Source: DATJGR01 sp963787045 (GTDB taxonomy: Bacteria; Pseudomonadota; Gammaproteobacteria; Pseudomonadales; Azotimanducaceae). From it: a stretch of DNA of 64,000 bases. Position numbers and translations under genes: made by a program. Numbering within the stretch: the first letter of the stretch is position 1; each line of letters starts with the position of its first letter. Where the stretch lies: positions 186,001-250,000 of the forward strand of contig CAWBBR010000025.1 of the NCBI GenBank assembly GCA_963787045.1. Direction: 5' to 3'. Under the pieces are notes generated by a model, which worked only from the letters and a program-made list of their open reading frames with translations, was not told where the DNA came from and searched no databases. This document shows, in pieces, positions 1-8,416 of this stretch.

Positions 1-1816
1 GTAGTGGCGCGACGTTTCGCTCGAGATGCCGGTGCGCGGGTTGTACTTCTCGCTGTGGCTCTTCCAGTCGTCGCCGTCCCACGCGGTTTCGACATAGCCG
101 TATCGGCCGGTGTTCGGGTTGTAACCCTGGCTGTAGCTGTAGCCGCCGTACGGTCCGTACCAGACCGAGCGCGAACCGTATGCACCGGTCATCGGGCTGT
201 ACCAGTAGCCATGGCCGTAAGACGCGCCCCAGTACGGGTAGTAATACGGGTAGTAGATGTACGGCGGGTAATACCAGCCGGTGCCGTACCACGGCACACC
301 GTACGCGACGTAGATGCCGGTGCTGTACGACGGCGGATACGAATAGACGACGGTCGGTCGGCGTCGATTCGTACACGGTGACCTGCGTCACCGGATACGA
401 CGGCGAGTCCGGCGGAATCTTGTAGATCGCATCGGGCACCGTCGCGGTGGCGGTCCACGGTCCGCTCGGCGACGTCGAGATGTACCACGCGCCTTCGTAA
501 CACAGGTAGTAGCTGCCGTCGTACAGGATCACGTCGTTGCCGCTGTTCACGGCGCGCGACACCTGCGTGCCGGTGATCGGCTCGAACTTCGGCTCGCCGC
601 CGTAGGCGACTTTCACGTCCGGTGCCGCGCCGACTGCAATCGAATTGCGCGTGGGCAGCAACGCTTCGAGCGCGGCCGTCTTCGCTTCGACGGTACCCGG
701 CACCGATGCACGAACTTCTGCCATTTCGTGGTCGGCCGGAATCTTCGAGAACGCATCCGGCAGGTTCGGGACGAACTTCCAGGGACCTTTCGCCAGCTTC
801 TTCGTCTCGAACCAACGCCCCGACACGAGGTAGTAGTACGTGCCTTTGAGAACGAACAGCGGGCTGTCGGTGTTCGCGATGAACGCAAGACCGCCTGTGT
901 CCGGGATTTCCTCCGGCTGAGGTTTCCCGTCGGTGACGATCAGTTCGGCCGGCACCGACGAATTGATCACCTTCGGAAGCGGCGCGTCGCCGATCGGCGT
1001 GGCAGCCGCCGCTGCGATGGCGGCCTGCGGACCTTTCGGATCGATCTTCGCGAATCCGGCGGGAAGCTCGGTCGCTTTCGTCCACGGTCCTTCGAGTTTC
1101 TTGGCCGTCAGCCGTTGCGGACCGGTGATCAGGTAGTACGCGCCGGACGCGGTATCGCGCAACACGGGAAAGTTCGCGTTCACGACGAGTTCGAGTCCGG
1201 TTTGCTCGACTGGGGTCAGCACCGGTTTGCCGTTGATGAACAGCAGCAACGTCGGTGAGTCGGCAACATGGATCGGTGGCGGCGCCGTGTTGAATCCCTT
1301 CGGCGGCGGCGTTTCGAGCACGTCGTCGCTGAGGTAGAGCAGGAACATGTCCAGCGGCACTTCGACGCGTTCGCGCAACACCATGTTCGTCATCGTCACG
1401 TCGGCGGCGTCGGTTCCTGTTCCAGCGAACGTCACGTCGTCGACCTTCGGCGCCGTGACGATGACGAGGCGCTTTTCGAGATCGACTTCGGTGTCGCCCG
1501 AGATGACCGTAGTTCCGTAGTGCGGAGCGCTGCCATCCTTCGGGTGAAACTCGATTGCAGCCACGGCTTCGAAGTGCGAGAAGTCGGGCCACGAGCGGAT
1601 TTGCGGCGTGTATACGATTACGCGATTGCCGTCGACGATGCGCTCGCGCGGGTAGTGCCATGGCTCTGTCTGCAGCGGTTCGTTTGCGTCGGGCGGTGGC
1701 GCGTCGGCCGGAGCAGCGGTTGCCGGGTTCACACCCGCATCGGTGGTCGCCGCCGGTGCATCGTTGCCGCAGGCATTGACGCAAAAGAGGCACAGAAGAA
1801 TCGCGAGATAGCGCAT
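1..1816 (-). CDS. Tyr-rich lipoprotein with GPW repeats (partial, one frameshift)
   Basis: Starts at an ATG 9 bases after the stop of the epoxide hydrolase and runs off the left edge. The first residues form a lipoprotein signal (MRYLAILLCLFCVNAC), so export and lipidation are likely. The body carries at least three degenerate repeats with a YYLV/YYLC core followed by a GPW tripeptide and a proline-rich tail ending in KIPP or similar. The C-terminal part is extremely rich in Tyr, Trp, Pro and Gly, with YNPxTG motifs. The reading frame breaks near position 355, where GGTC is tandemly duplicated on the plus strand; before and after it the two frames join into one sensible protein. I do not recognise a function; a surface-exposed or wall-associated protein is an inference from composition. 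Confidence 0.7.
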   Translation of the reverse strand, partial: MRYLAILLCLFCVNACGNDAPAATTDAGVNPATAAPADAPPPDANEPLQTEPWHYPRERIVDGNRVIVYTPQIRSWPDFSHFEAVAAIEFHPKDGSAPHYGTTVISGDTEVDLEKRLVIVTAPKVDDVTFAGTGTDAADVTMTNMVLRERVEVPLDMFLLYLSDDVLETPPPKGFNTAPPPIHVADSPTLLLFINGKPVLTPVEQTGLELVVNANFPVLRDTASGAYYLITGPQRLTAKKLEGPWTKATELPAGFAKIDPKGPQAAIAAAAATPIGDAPLPKVINSSVPAELIVTDGKPQPEEIPDTGGLAFIANTDSPLFVLKGTYYYLVSGRWFETKKLAKGPWKFVPNLPDAFSKIPADHEMAEVRASVPGTVEAKTAALEALLPTRNSIAVGAAPDVKVAYGGEPKFEPITGTQVSRAVNSGNDVILYDGSYYLCYEGAWYISTSPSGPWTATATVPDAIYKIPPDSPSYPVTQVTVYESTPTDRRLFVSAVVQHRHLRRVRCAVVRHRLVLPAVHLLPVLLPVLGRVLRPWLLVQPDDRCIRFALGLVRTVRRLQLQPGLQPEHRPIRLCRNRVGRRRLEEPQREVQPAHRHLERNVAPL

Positions 1817-1825
1817 GTATGTGGC

Positions 1826-2962
1826 CTAGCGTAAGGGGCGAAAGGCGTCGCGAATGTCGTCGACGAGCAGATCCGGCGCTTCGATCGCTGCGAAGTGACC
1901 GCCGCGCGCCGGATGCGACCAGTGCACGACGTTGAATTGTTTCTCCACCCACGCGCGCGGCGGCAGGAACAACTCGCCGGGAAAGTTCGCGACGGCGGTC
2001 GGCACGTCGACGCGCTCCGGAAACGGTTTGCCGTCGTAGCGACGGCTTTCGTAGTACATGCGCACCGACGACGTGATGCTCTGCGTGAACCAATAGATGC
2101 TGACGTCGGTCAGGATCTCGTCTTTGGTGATCGCGTCTTCGTGGTTACCGGTGTGGTGCGTCCACTTGTGGAATTTCTCGGTGATCCACGCGGCGAGGCC
2201 CACCGGTGAATCGTTCAACGCGTAGCCGAGCGTTTGCGGCTTGCTGCCTTGAATGTGCTGATAGCCGACTTCGTTCGTCATGTACTCCTGCCGTTCGGTC
2301 AGCGCGCGCTGCTCTGCTTCGGTGACGCCGTCCATCGGGTTGTCTTTCGGCGGCCGCGCGAACACGAGGTTCAGGTGGATGCCTTTTACGTGATCGCCCC
2401 CGAGCGCGCCGAGCCACGTCGTCACCGCAGAGCCGACGTCGCCGCCTTGCGCGAAGTACCGCGGATAACCGAGTTGATCCATCAGCTGCATGAACAGTTC
2501 TGCGCAGGCGCGCGGCTGGAAACCCGGTTGTCGCGGTGCGCGCGAAAAACCGTAGCCGGGAATCGACGGACAGATCACGTGGAACGCGTCGCGCCAGTCG
2601 CGACCGAATCGTTCGGGCTGCGTCAGCGGTTCGATGATCTTGACGAATTCGCTGATCGATCCCGGCCAGCCGTGCGTGATCAGCAGCGGTTGCGCGTGCG
2701 TGTTCGTCGAGCGTTGATGGATGAAGTGCAGGTCGTGGTCGCCGATCGTGGTGCGGAACTGATCGAACCGGTTCAGCTTGGCTTCCTGCGCGCGCCAGTC
2801 GAAGTCGTGGCGCCAGTAGCGGACGAGTTCCTTGAGATACGTGATGTCGGTGCCGTACACCCACGGTTCGCCGATCTGATCGGGCCAACGTGCGGCGTCG
2901 AGGCGCGCGTGCAGCGCGGCAATCTCGCTGTCCGGAATGTCGATGCGAAACGGTGTCGGCAT
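1826..2962 (-). CDS. Epoxide hydrolase (EHN family alpha/beta hydrolase)
   Basis: A 378-residue protein with the N-terminal lid typical of microsomal-type epoxide hydrolases followed by an alpha/beta-hydrolase core. Visible motifs are the oxyanion-hole HGWPG (97-101), the nucleophile elbow GGDVGS with Asp175, and the late catalytic His in GGHFAAIEAP (His356). Family members open epoxides to diols by way of an Asp-ester intermediate; the substrate cannot be told. The length is normal for the family. It is divergent from the MBL-fold gene with about 90 bases between starts, so the two may share a regulatory region, and it is followed closely by the lipoprotein gene. Confidence 0.9.
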   Translation of the reverse strand: MPTPFRIDIPDSEIAALHARLDAARWPDQIGEPWVYGTDITYLKELVRYWRHDFDWRAQEAKLNRFDQFRTTIGDHDLHFIHQRSTNTHAQPLLITHGWPGSISEFVKIIEPLTQPERFGRDWRDAFHVICPSIPGYGFSRAPRQPGFQPRACAELFMQLMDQLGYPRYFAQGGDVGSAVTTWLGALGGDHVKGIHLNLVFARPPKDNPMDGVTEAEQRALTERQEYMTNEVGYQHIQGSKPQTLGYALNDSPVGLAAWITEKFHKWTHHTGNHEDAITKDEILTDVSIYWFTQSITSSVRMYYESRRYDGKPFPERVDVPTAVANFPGELFLPPRAWVEKQFNVVHWSHPARGGHFAAIEAPDLLVDDIRDAFRPLR

Positions 2963-3051
2963 GTTCAGGTCCTGCTCGAGCGCGAAAGGGATTGTCCGCG
3001 GCGCGGACGGATGTTACCAATGCACCGCATCGAACACATAGGACGGGCATC

Positions 3052-4011
3052 GTGACAAAGCAGTTTGCGTCGAAAGGCGATCTCGCGCCGAAGCAGGTTT
3101 CATTCACGGAGCTCGCGCCGGGCGCGTACGCCTACACCGCAGAAGGCGATCCGAATACCGGCATCGTGATCGGTGACGATTGCGTGCTCATCGTCGATAC
3201 GCAGGCGACGCCGATCATGGCGCAGGATGTGATCGCGAAGATCCGGTCCGTGACCGACAAACCGATCAAACACATCGTGCTCAGTCACTATCACGCGGTG
3301 CGCGTACTCGGTGCGTCGGCATACGGTGCGCAGAACATCATCGCGAGCCGCAATACGTACGACCTCATCGTGGAGCGCGGCCAGCAGGACTTCGACTCCG
3401 AGCTCGGACGCTTCCCGCGCCTGTTCGAGGGCGTCGATTCGGTGCCGGGTCTCACCTGGCCGAACGTCGTGTTCGACGGCAAGTTGACGTTGCACCTCGG
3501 CAGCGTCGAAGTGCAGATCTGGCATCCGGGCCGCGGTCATACGAAAGGCGACACGATCGTCTGGTTGCCGAAACACAAGGTGTTGTACTCGGGCGACCTC
3601 GTCGAATTCGGCGCTACGCCTTACACCGGTGATGCGTACCACGAAGACTGGCCGACGACGCTCGATCGGCTGCTGGAACTGAAGCCCGAGCGACTGGTGC
3701 CCGGCCGCGGCGACGCGCTGACGAGCGCGGCTAGGTCGCGCGACGCGATCGAAGGCACGCGCGCGTTTCTCGCCGACATGTACGGCAGTGTCAAACAAGC
3801 GCGGGCGAATGGACGGTCGCTGTCCGACTGCTACAAGGAAACGTACGCGAAGCTTGCGCCAAAGTACGGCCGTTGGGTGATCTTCGAGCACTGTCTGCCG
3901 TTCGACATCACGCGCTGTTACGACGAAGCGGGCGAATTCCGCGATCCGCGCATCTGGACGGCCGAGCGCGACGATCAGATGTGGCATTCGCTGCAGAACG
4001 AGCTCGCCTGA
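3052..4011 (+). CDS. MBL-fold metallo-hydrolase with altered metal motif
   Basis: A metallo-beta-lactamase-fold protein of 319 residues. I chose the GTG start because upstream in-frame codons overlap the divergent epoxide hydrolase and read as low-complexity Arg-rich sequence. The first metal motif reads SHYHAVRVLGA (His79, His81), so the Asp and His that usually follow as HxHxDH are Val83 and Arg84. The later ligands His163 (GRGHTKGD) and Asp182 (SGDLV) are present. A one-metal or altered site is therefore likely. It begins the five-gene rightward operon, 12 bases ahead of the FAD monooxygenase, so it may hydrolyse a thioester or lactone in that pathway; that role is inferred from context. 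Confidence 0.85.
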   Translation: MTKQFASKGDLAPKQVSFTELAPGAYAYTAEGDPNTGIVIGDDCVLIVDTQATPIMAQDVIAKIRSVTDKPIKHIVLSHYHAVRVLGASAYGAQNIIASRNTYDLIVERGQQDFDSELGRFPRLFEGVDSVPGLTWPNVVFDGKLTLHLGSVEVQIWHPGRGHTKGDTIVWLPKHKVLYSGDLVEFGATPYTGDAYHEDWPTTLDRLLELKPERLVPGRGDALTSAARSRDAIEGTRAFLADMYGSVKQARANGRSLSDCYKETYAKLAPKYGRWVIFEHCLPFDITRCYDEAGEFRDPRIWTAERDDQMWHSLQNELA

Positions 4012-4023
4012 CGGGCCGCATCC

Positions 4024-5646
4024 GTGTCGAGCGGCCATCAGAACCCGGTTTATGCGTACCGCCGCAGCGCCGACCAGGATGACGCCGTTCCGCGCCATCA
4101 TCCGGTCGTCATCGTCGGTGCCGGGCCGAGCGGACTGACGGCGGCCATCGCGCTCGCCGAGTGCGGCATCAACAGCGTCGTGCTCGACGACAACGACACC
4201 GTGTCGACCGGCTCGCGCGCAATCTGCTTCGCCAAGCGCACGCTCGAAATCTGGGACCGCCTCGGTTGCGCGGCGCCGATGCTCGAGAAGGGCGTCGTGT
4301 GGCAGGTCGGCAAGGTGTTCTTCCGCGACGCGCAGGTGTATCAGTTCAATCTGCAGCCCGAAGGCGGGCACAAGATGCCGGCGTTCATCAATCTGCAGCA
4401 GTACTACGTCGAAGAGTTCCTCGTCGATCGGATCGGCGAGCTGCCGCTCGTCGATCTGCGGTGGAAGAATCGCGTGACGCGCATCGAACGACGCACCGAC
4501 GGCGCGCGAGTGGAAGTCGAAACACCGGATGGGCGCTACTCGCTCTCGTGCGACTACCTGCTGGCCGCCGATGGTGCGAACAGCCTTGTCCGCGAATCGA
4601 TCGGCGCCGTCGCGCGCGGGCAGGAATTTCACGATCAGTTCCTGATCTGCGACATCTCGATGCACGCCGAGTTTCCGACGGAACGCTGGTTCTGGTTCGA
4701 CCCGCCGTTTCATCCGGGACATTCTGTGTTGCTGCATCGGCAGCCCGACAACGTCTGGCGCGTCGACTTTCAGATCGGCGCCGACGCGGATACCGCACAA
4801 GCGCTGCGGATCGAGAACATCCGACCGCGCATCGACGCGATGCTCGGCGCCGGTAGGACGTGGGATCTGGAATGGGCGAGCGCGTATACGTTCCGTTGTA
4901 GGAAACTCGATCAACTCGTGCACGGTCGCGTGCTGTTCGTCGGCGATTCGGCCCATCAGGTGTCGCCGTTCGGTGCGCGAGGCGCCAACGGCGCCGTGCA
5001 GGGGGTGGAGAATCTGGTGTGGAAGCTGGCGCGGGTGATCCGCGGTGAAGCGCCGGATGCGCTGTTGTCGACCTATGACGTGGAGCGACAGCCCGCCGCC
5101 GCCGAGAACCTGGCGCACTCGACGCGCGCGACGGACTTCATCACGCCGAAGAGCCGCATCAGCCACGTCTTCCGCGACTCGGTGCTGCGGCTCGCGAAGC
5201 GTTATCCGTTTGCGCGCGCGCTGGTCAACAGCGGCCGCCTGTCGGCGCCTTGTCGCTATGACGATTCACCGTTGAATACCGCCGACGTCGATCGATTCAC
5301 GCCGCTCGCGCGACCCGGCTCGCCGTGTCCCGATGCGGCGATCGCGATCGACGGCAAACCGAGCTGGTTGCTGGAAACGTTCGGCGGATCGTTCGTTCTC
5401 TTCGTCGCAGGTCTGCCGGTACCGGACGATCTGCGCGCGCTTCGAGACGTGAAAGTGCTCGAGCTCGGCGTAGACCTCACCGATGCTTCCGGCGATGTCA
5501 CGCGCCGTTACGATCTGGTTGGAGGAGCGGCGTATCTGATTAGACCGGACCAGCACGTGGCGGCGCGTTGGCGTCGTCTCGACAGCGCCGCGGTCGGCAA
5601 CGCGCTACGGCGCGCGCTCGGATGTGAACTGAAGGAGGTTGCGTGA
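4024..5646 (+). CDS. FAD-dependent aromatic-ring monooxygenase (PheA/MhpA-like)
   Basis: A 540-residue class A flavoprotein hydroxylase. The dinucleotide-binding motif VGAGPSG lies at 31-37 and the second FAD motif GDSAHQVSPFGARG begins at residue 307; the C-terminal thioredoxin-like domain seen in the phenol/3-(3-hydroxyphenyl)propionate hydroxylase group is also of expected length. Such enzymes use NAD(P)H and oxygen to hydroxylate an aromatic ring. The GTG start follows the MBL gene closely, and the stop overlaps the DUF2783 gene as GTGA. The neighbouring DUF2783, FAH-family and PhyH genes suggest a ring or side-chain degradation pathway whose substrate is unknown. Confidence 0.92.
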   Translation: MSSGHQNPVYAYRRSADQDDAVPRHHPVVIVGAGPSGLTAAIALAECGINSVVLDDNDTVSTGSRAICFAKRTLEIWDRLGCAAPMLEKGVVWQVGKVFFRDAQVYQFNLQPEGGHKMPAFINLQQYYVEEFLVDRIGELPLVDLRWKNRVTRIERRTDGARVEVETPDGRYSLSCDYLLAADGANSLVRESIGAVARGQEFHDQFLICDISMHAEFPTERWFWFDPPFHPGHSVLLHRQPDNVWRVDFQIGADADTAQALRIENIRPRIDAMLGAGRTWDLEWASAYTFRCRKLDQLVHGRVLFVGDSAHQVSPFGARGANGAVQGVENLVWKLARVIRGEAPDALLSTYDVERQPAAAENLAHSTRATDFITPKSRISHVFRDSVLRLAKRYPFARALVNSGRLSAPCRYDDSPLNTADVDRFTPLARPGSPCPDAAIAIDGKPSWLLETFGGSFVLFVAGLPVPDDLRALRDVKVLELGVDLTDASGDVTRRYDLVGGAAYLIRPDQHVAARWRRLDSAAVGNALRRALGCELKEVA

Positions 5647-5855
5647 GTGCTCTCAACGTCGAGCCGAACTTCGACGATGCGGACGCGTTCTACGCCGCGC
5701 TGATCGACGCCCATCGCGATCTGTCGGACGCGGACAGTACGCTGCTGAACGCGCGGCTGGTACTGCTTCTGGCGAATCACATCGGAAATGGCGCCGTGCT
5801 GCGCGATGCACTCGAGAAGGCGCGTGAATCGGTCGACGAGGAAAACGCCGCATGA
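5643..5855 (+). CDS. DUF2783 small protein
   Basis: A 70-residue acidic protein translated from a GTG that overlaps the monooxygenase stop. The sequence contains DADAFYAALIDAHRDLSD and LNARLVLLLANHIG, which match the DUF2783 family as I know it. Members of that family are typically small and encoded beside FAD-dependent monooxygenases, as here; their function is not established. The tight coupling on both sides (GTGA upstream, ATGA downstream) suggests stoichiometric production with the monooxygenase, perhaps as a subunit or stability factor, which is inference. Confidence 0.85.
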   Translation: MSALNVEPNFDDADAFYAALIDAHRDLSDADSTLLNARLVLLLANHIGNGAVLRDALEKARESVDEENAA

Positions 5856-6874
5856 AGCTCGCCTCGCTGAAGCACGGTCGCGACGGCACGCTGGTGGTCG
5901 TATCGCGCGATCTGTCGCGCGCGGTCGTCGCCGCGGAAATTGCACCGACGCTGCAAGCCGCGCTCGATGCGTGGCGCGATACGGCGCCCAAACTCGACGC
6001 ACTGTCGATCGCCTTGAATGACGGCCGCTGCGCGAACACATTTGCTTTCGATGAGGGTGCGGTCAGTTCGCCGTTGCCGCGCGCGTATCAGTGGGCCGAT
6101 GGCAGCGCGTACGTCAACCATGTCGAACTGGTTCGCCGCGCCCGTGGCGCGCAGATGCCGAAAACGTTCTGGACCGATCCGTTGATGTATCAAGGCGGTT
6201 CCGACGATTTCATCGGGCCGCACGACGACATCGTGGCGCGCGACGAGAGCTGGGGTATCGATCTCGAGGGCGAACTCGCCGTGGTCACCGACGACGTCGC
6301 GATGGGCACGTCGCGGGCCGATGCGGGGTCGCACATTCAACTGCTGATGCTGGTGAACGACGTGTCGCTGCGCGGCCTGATTCCGGGCGAACTCGACAAG
6401 AGTTTCGGGTTCTTCCAGTCGAAACCGGCATCGGCGTTCTCGCCGGTGGCGGTGACGCCCGACGAACTCGGCGATGCGTGGGACGGCGGCCGCGTGCATC
6501 TGCCGCTGCTCGCGTTCGTCAACGACGCGCCGTTCGGGCGGCCGAACGCCGGCGTCGACATGGTGTTCGATTTCTGCGATCTGATCGCGCACGCCAGCCG
6601 CACGCGCAATCTGTGCGCCGGCACCATCATCGGTTCCGGCACCGTGTCGAATCGCCAGGACCTGGAGCGTGGCACCGGCATCGCGGACGGCGGGGTCGGA
6701 TATACCTGCATCGCGGAGATCCGCACGATCGAGACGATTCGGACCGGCTCGCCGGTGACGCCGTTCCTGCGCTACGGCGATTCGGTGCGCCTGGAGATGC
6801 GCGATGCCCGCGGCGAATCGATCTTCGGTTCGATCGCGCAACGCGTGGCGCCGCCGAAGAGCGCCGGAGCGTGA
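5852..6874 (+). CDS. Fumarylacetoacetate hydrolase family protein
   Basis: A 340-residue protein whose second half is the FAH fold. Metal-binding acidic residues are visible as Glu139 and Glu141 in IDLEGELAVV and Asp170 in MLVNDVSLRG. The GSGTVSNRQD motif and the C-terminal LRYGDSVRLEMRD strand are also typical. Family members cleave a C-C bond in beta-diketo acids (fumarylacetoacetase) or act as hydratases, decarboxylases or isomerases in meta-cleavage pathways. The length matches the two-domain fumarylacetoacetase-like subgroup rather than the short hydratases. It overlaps its neighbours at both ends, so it is part of the monooxygenase operon. Confidence 0.9.
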   Translation: MKLASLKHGRDGTLVVVSRDLSRAVVAAEIAPTLQAALDAWRDTAPKLDALSIALNDGRCANTFAFDEGAVSSPLPRAYQWADGSAYVNHVELVRRARGAQMPKTFWTDPLMYQGGSDDFIGPHDDIVARDESWGIDLEGELAVVTDDVAMGTSRADAGSHIQLLMLVNDVSLRGLIPGELDKSFGFFQSKPASAFSPVAVTPDELGDAWDGGRVHLPLLAFVNDAPFGRPNAGVDMVFDFCDLIAHASRTRNLCAGTIIGSGTVSNRQDLERGTGIADGGVGYTCIAEIRTIETIRTGSPVTPFLRYGDSVRLEMRDARGESIFGSIAQRVAPPKSAGA

Positions 6875-7749
6875 TCCATATCGATCCCTCGCCGGCGGAG
6901 CGACGTCGCGGAACGCTGTCCGGTGCGAATCGCAAACGCGTGCTGGCCGCGATGCGCAGCGACGGTGTTCTAGTCATCGATCAGATCGTCGATCATGCGC
7001 CGCTCGATGCGCTGAAGGTCCGCATGGATCGCGACTCACTCGACCTGTTGGCGTTCTGCGAGAGCGTCGGAGGAAATCCGCGCGATCGAGGTCACCTGCA
7101 GCAAGGTCCGCCACCGATCGCGCCGTACGTGTTCGCGAGTTATGTCGCGAACCCGCTGATCTGCGACGCATTGCGGACGATTCTCGGCGACGGCGCGTAT
7201 TGCGAGTTCTACAACGGCAACACGAACTGTCCTGACAGCACGTACCAGCAGTTGCATCTGGATGCTTTGCATGCGCCGTCCTCGAACGGCGTTGCGGAGC
7301 CTACGTCGGCTGTGGTCGTCAACGTGGTTCCGCAGGACGTGGACGAGCGCAACGGCGCGGTCGAATTGTGGCCGGGTTCACACGCGATCGTCGTGCCCAC
7401 GCCGGTGCCGGACGACGCGATCGCAGCGCGTCGTGCAGAAGCGGCGCCGGTACGCGGCGTATTCAGAAAAGGCGACGTGCTGTTGCGCGATTCGCACCTG
7501 TGGCACCGCGGCGTGCCGAATCCGTCCGATGAATACCGACACATGATCGCGATGGTGGTGGTCAACGCGGACAAGCCGCGCGGCAGGCCGATCGTGTTCT
7601 CGCGCAATTGCGAAGCGTTGCTTGCGAGTGCGCCGCTGCAATACAACGCGACGTTCACCGACGAACCGATCGACTACCTGCTCGGCCCGACGAAGCGGAT
7701 GCTGAAAGCGCTGCAGGGACCGAAGGCAGCGCTCGTCACGCGGCACTGA
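6871..7749 (+). CDS. Phytanoyl-CoA dioxygenase (PhyH) family protein
   Basis: A 292-residue Fe(II)/2-oxoglutarate-dependent oxygenase candidate. The GTG start overlaps the FAH stop (GTGA), which decides the start. The facial triad is visible: His129 and Asp131 in LHLDAL and His212 in LWHRGVPNPSDEYRHM; the following Arg in EYRHM fits the 2-oxoglutarate anchor. PhyH enzymes hydroxylate acyl-CoAs, halogenate, or tailor small molecules, so the substrate remains open. It closes the rightward operon and ends 6 bases from a convergent membrane-protein gene, with no obvious terminator between. Confidence 0.88.
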   Translation: MIHIDPSPAERRRGTLSGANRKRVLAAMRSDGVLVIDQIVDHAPLDALKVRMDRDSLDLLAFCESVGGNPRDRGHLQQGPPPIAPYVFASYVANPLICDALRTILGDGAYCEFYNGNTNCPDSTYQQLHLDALHAPSSNGVAEPTSAVVVNVVPQDVDERNGAVELWPGSHAIVVPTPVPDDAIAARRAEAAPVRGVFRKGDVLLRDSHLWHRGVPNPSDEYRHMIAMVVVNADKPRGRPIVFSRNCEALLASAPLQYNATFTDEPIDYLLGPTKRMLKALQGPKAALVTRH

Positions 7750-7755
7750 TCGGGG

Positions 7756-8415
7756 TCAGTCCGCGCTCGACAATTGCTCGTCGTCGGCCAACGGCTCGAT
7801 CGACATCGAGCGATCCCAGAATCGCCGCGCGATTTCCATGCGGTAGATCAGTACGGCGCACGCGAACAAGAGCCCGCCCAGCACGAGTTCCGGCGGATCG
7901 TCGACGAGTTCGGCGTACAACCCAAGACCCACCAGTGCGCTGATGACGAGCGACGCTTCGTAGCGATCGAAGCCGCTGGCCGGACGAAAGCGCCTGAAGA
8001 ACTCGGCGTTGTCGGGATCCTGCCGCGCGCGGACGAATACGCTTTGTGCGTCCCATGATGCGAGCATGTATACCGCCGCTAGGGTGAGGAACCACAAACC
8101 GCGGTTATCGGGCCCCGTCAGGTCGATCAGGATGAACTCGAGGATGCCGATCAGAAACGGAATGATCAGGTCGCGCATCGACGGCGTCCAACGGACGCGC
8201 ATCGTCGCGCTGGTGTAGATCAACCACACCTGCACGATGCCCAGCATGTCGGCGACGATCTGCAGCCAGGTGGAAACGGCATCCCAGCGCAGCGCGCGCT
8301 CGGCGACGCGGACGTCGTCCCACAGAAACTCGAGCGCCAAGGCCTGAATAATGCTCATCAGGGTCAGCAGCACCGACGGCAGCTGATCCTTCGCGCGATT
8401 GCGAACGGTACTCAA
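7756..8415 (-). CDS. Six-helix membrane protein of unknown function
   Basis: A hydrophobic protein with about six membrane segments (for example LIIPFLIGILEFILIDL and LVLGGLLFACAVLIY) and short charged ends. I start it at a TTG overlapping the stop of the upstream luciferase-like gene, giving 219 residues; an ATG 57 bases further in would give 200 residues and lose the charged lead-in. I do not recognise the family. It is likely co-transcribed with the luciferase-like gene because of that overlap. Confidence 0.7.
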   Translation of the reverse strand: MSTVRNRAKDQLPSVLLTLMSIIQALALEFLWDDVRVAERALRWDAVSTWLQIVADMLGIVQVWLIYTSATMRVRWTPSMRDLIIPFLIGILEFILIDLTGPDNRGLWFLTLAAVYMLASWDAQSVFVRARQDPDNAEFFRRFRPASGFDRYEASLVISALVGLGLYAELVDDPPELVLGGLLFACAVLIYRMEIARRFWDRSMSIEPLADDEQLSSAD

Positions 8416-8416
8416 G

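Noticed and set aside
189..2093. 634-codon minus-strand frame overlapping the lipoprotein and epoxide hydrolase
   Set aside because: Arg-rich low-complexity translation in the wrong frame; the adjacent frame gives a lipoprotein with signal peptide and the known hydrolase.
3100..5166. 688-codon open frame on the minus strand under the MBL and FAD monooxygenase genes
   Set aside because: Arg/His/Ala-rich translation without domains; it is the antisense shadow of strongly conserved plus-strand genes, as expected at high GC.
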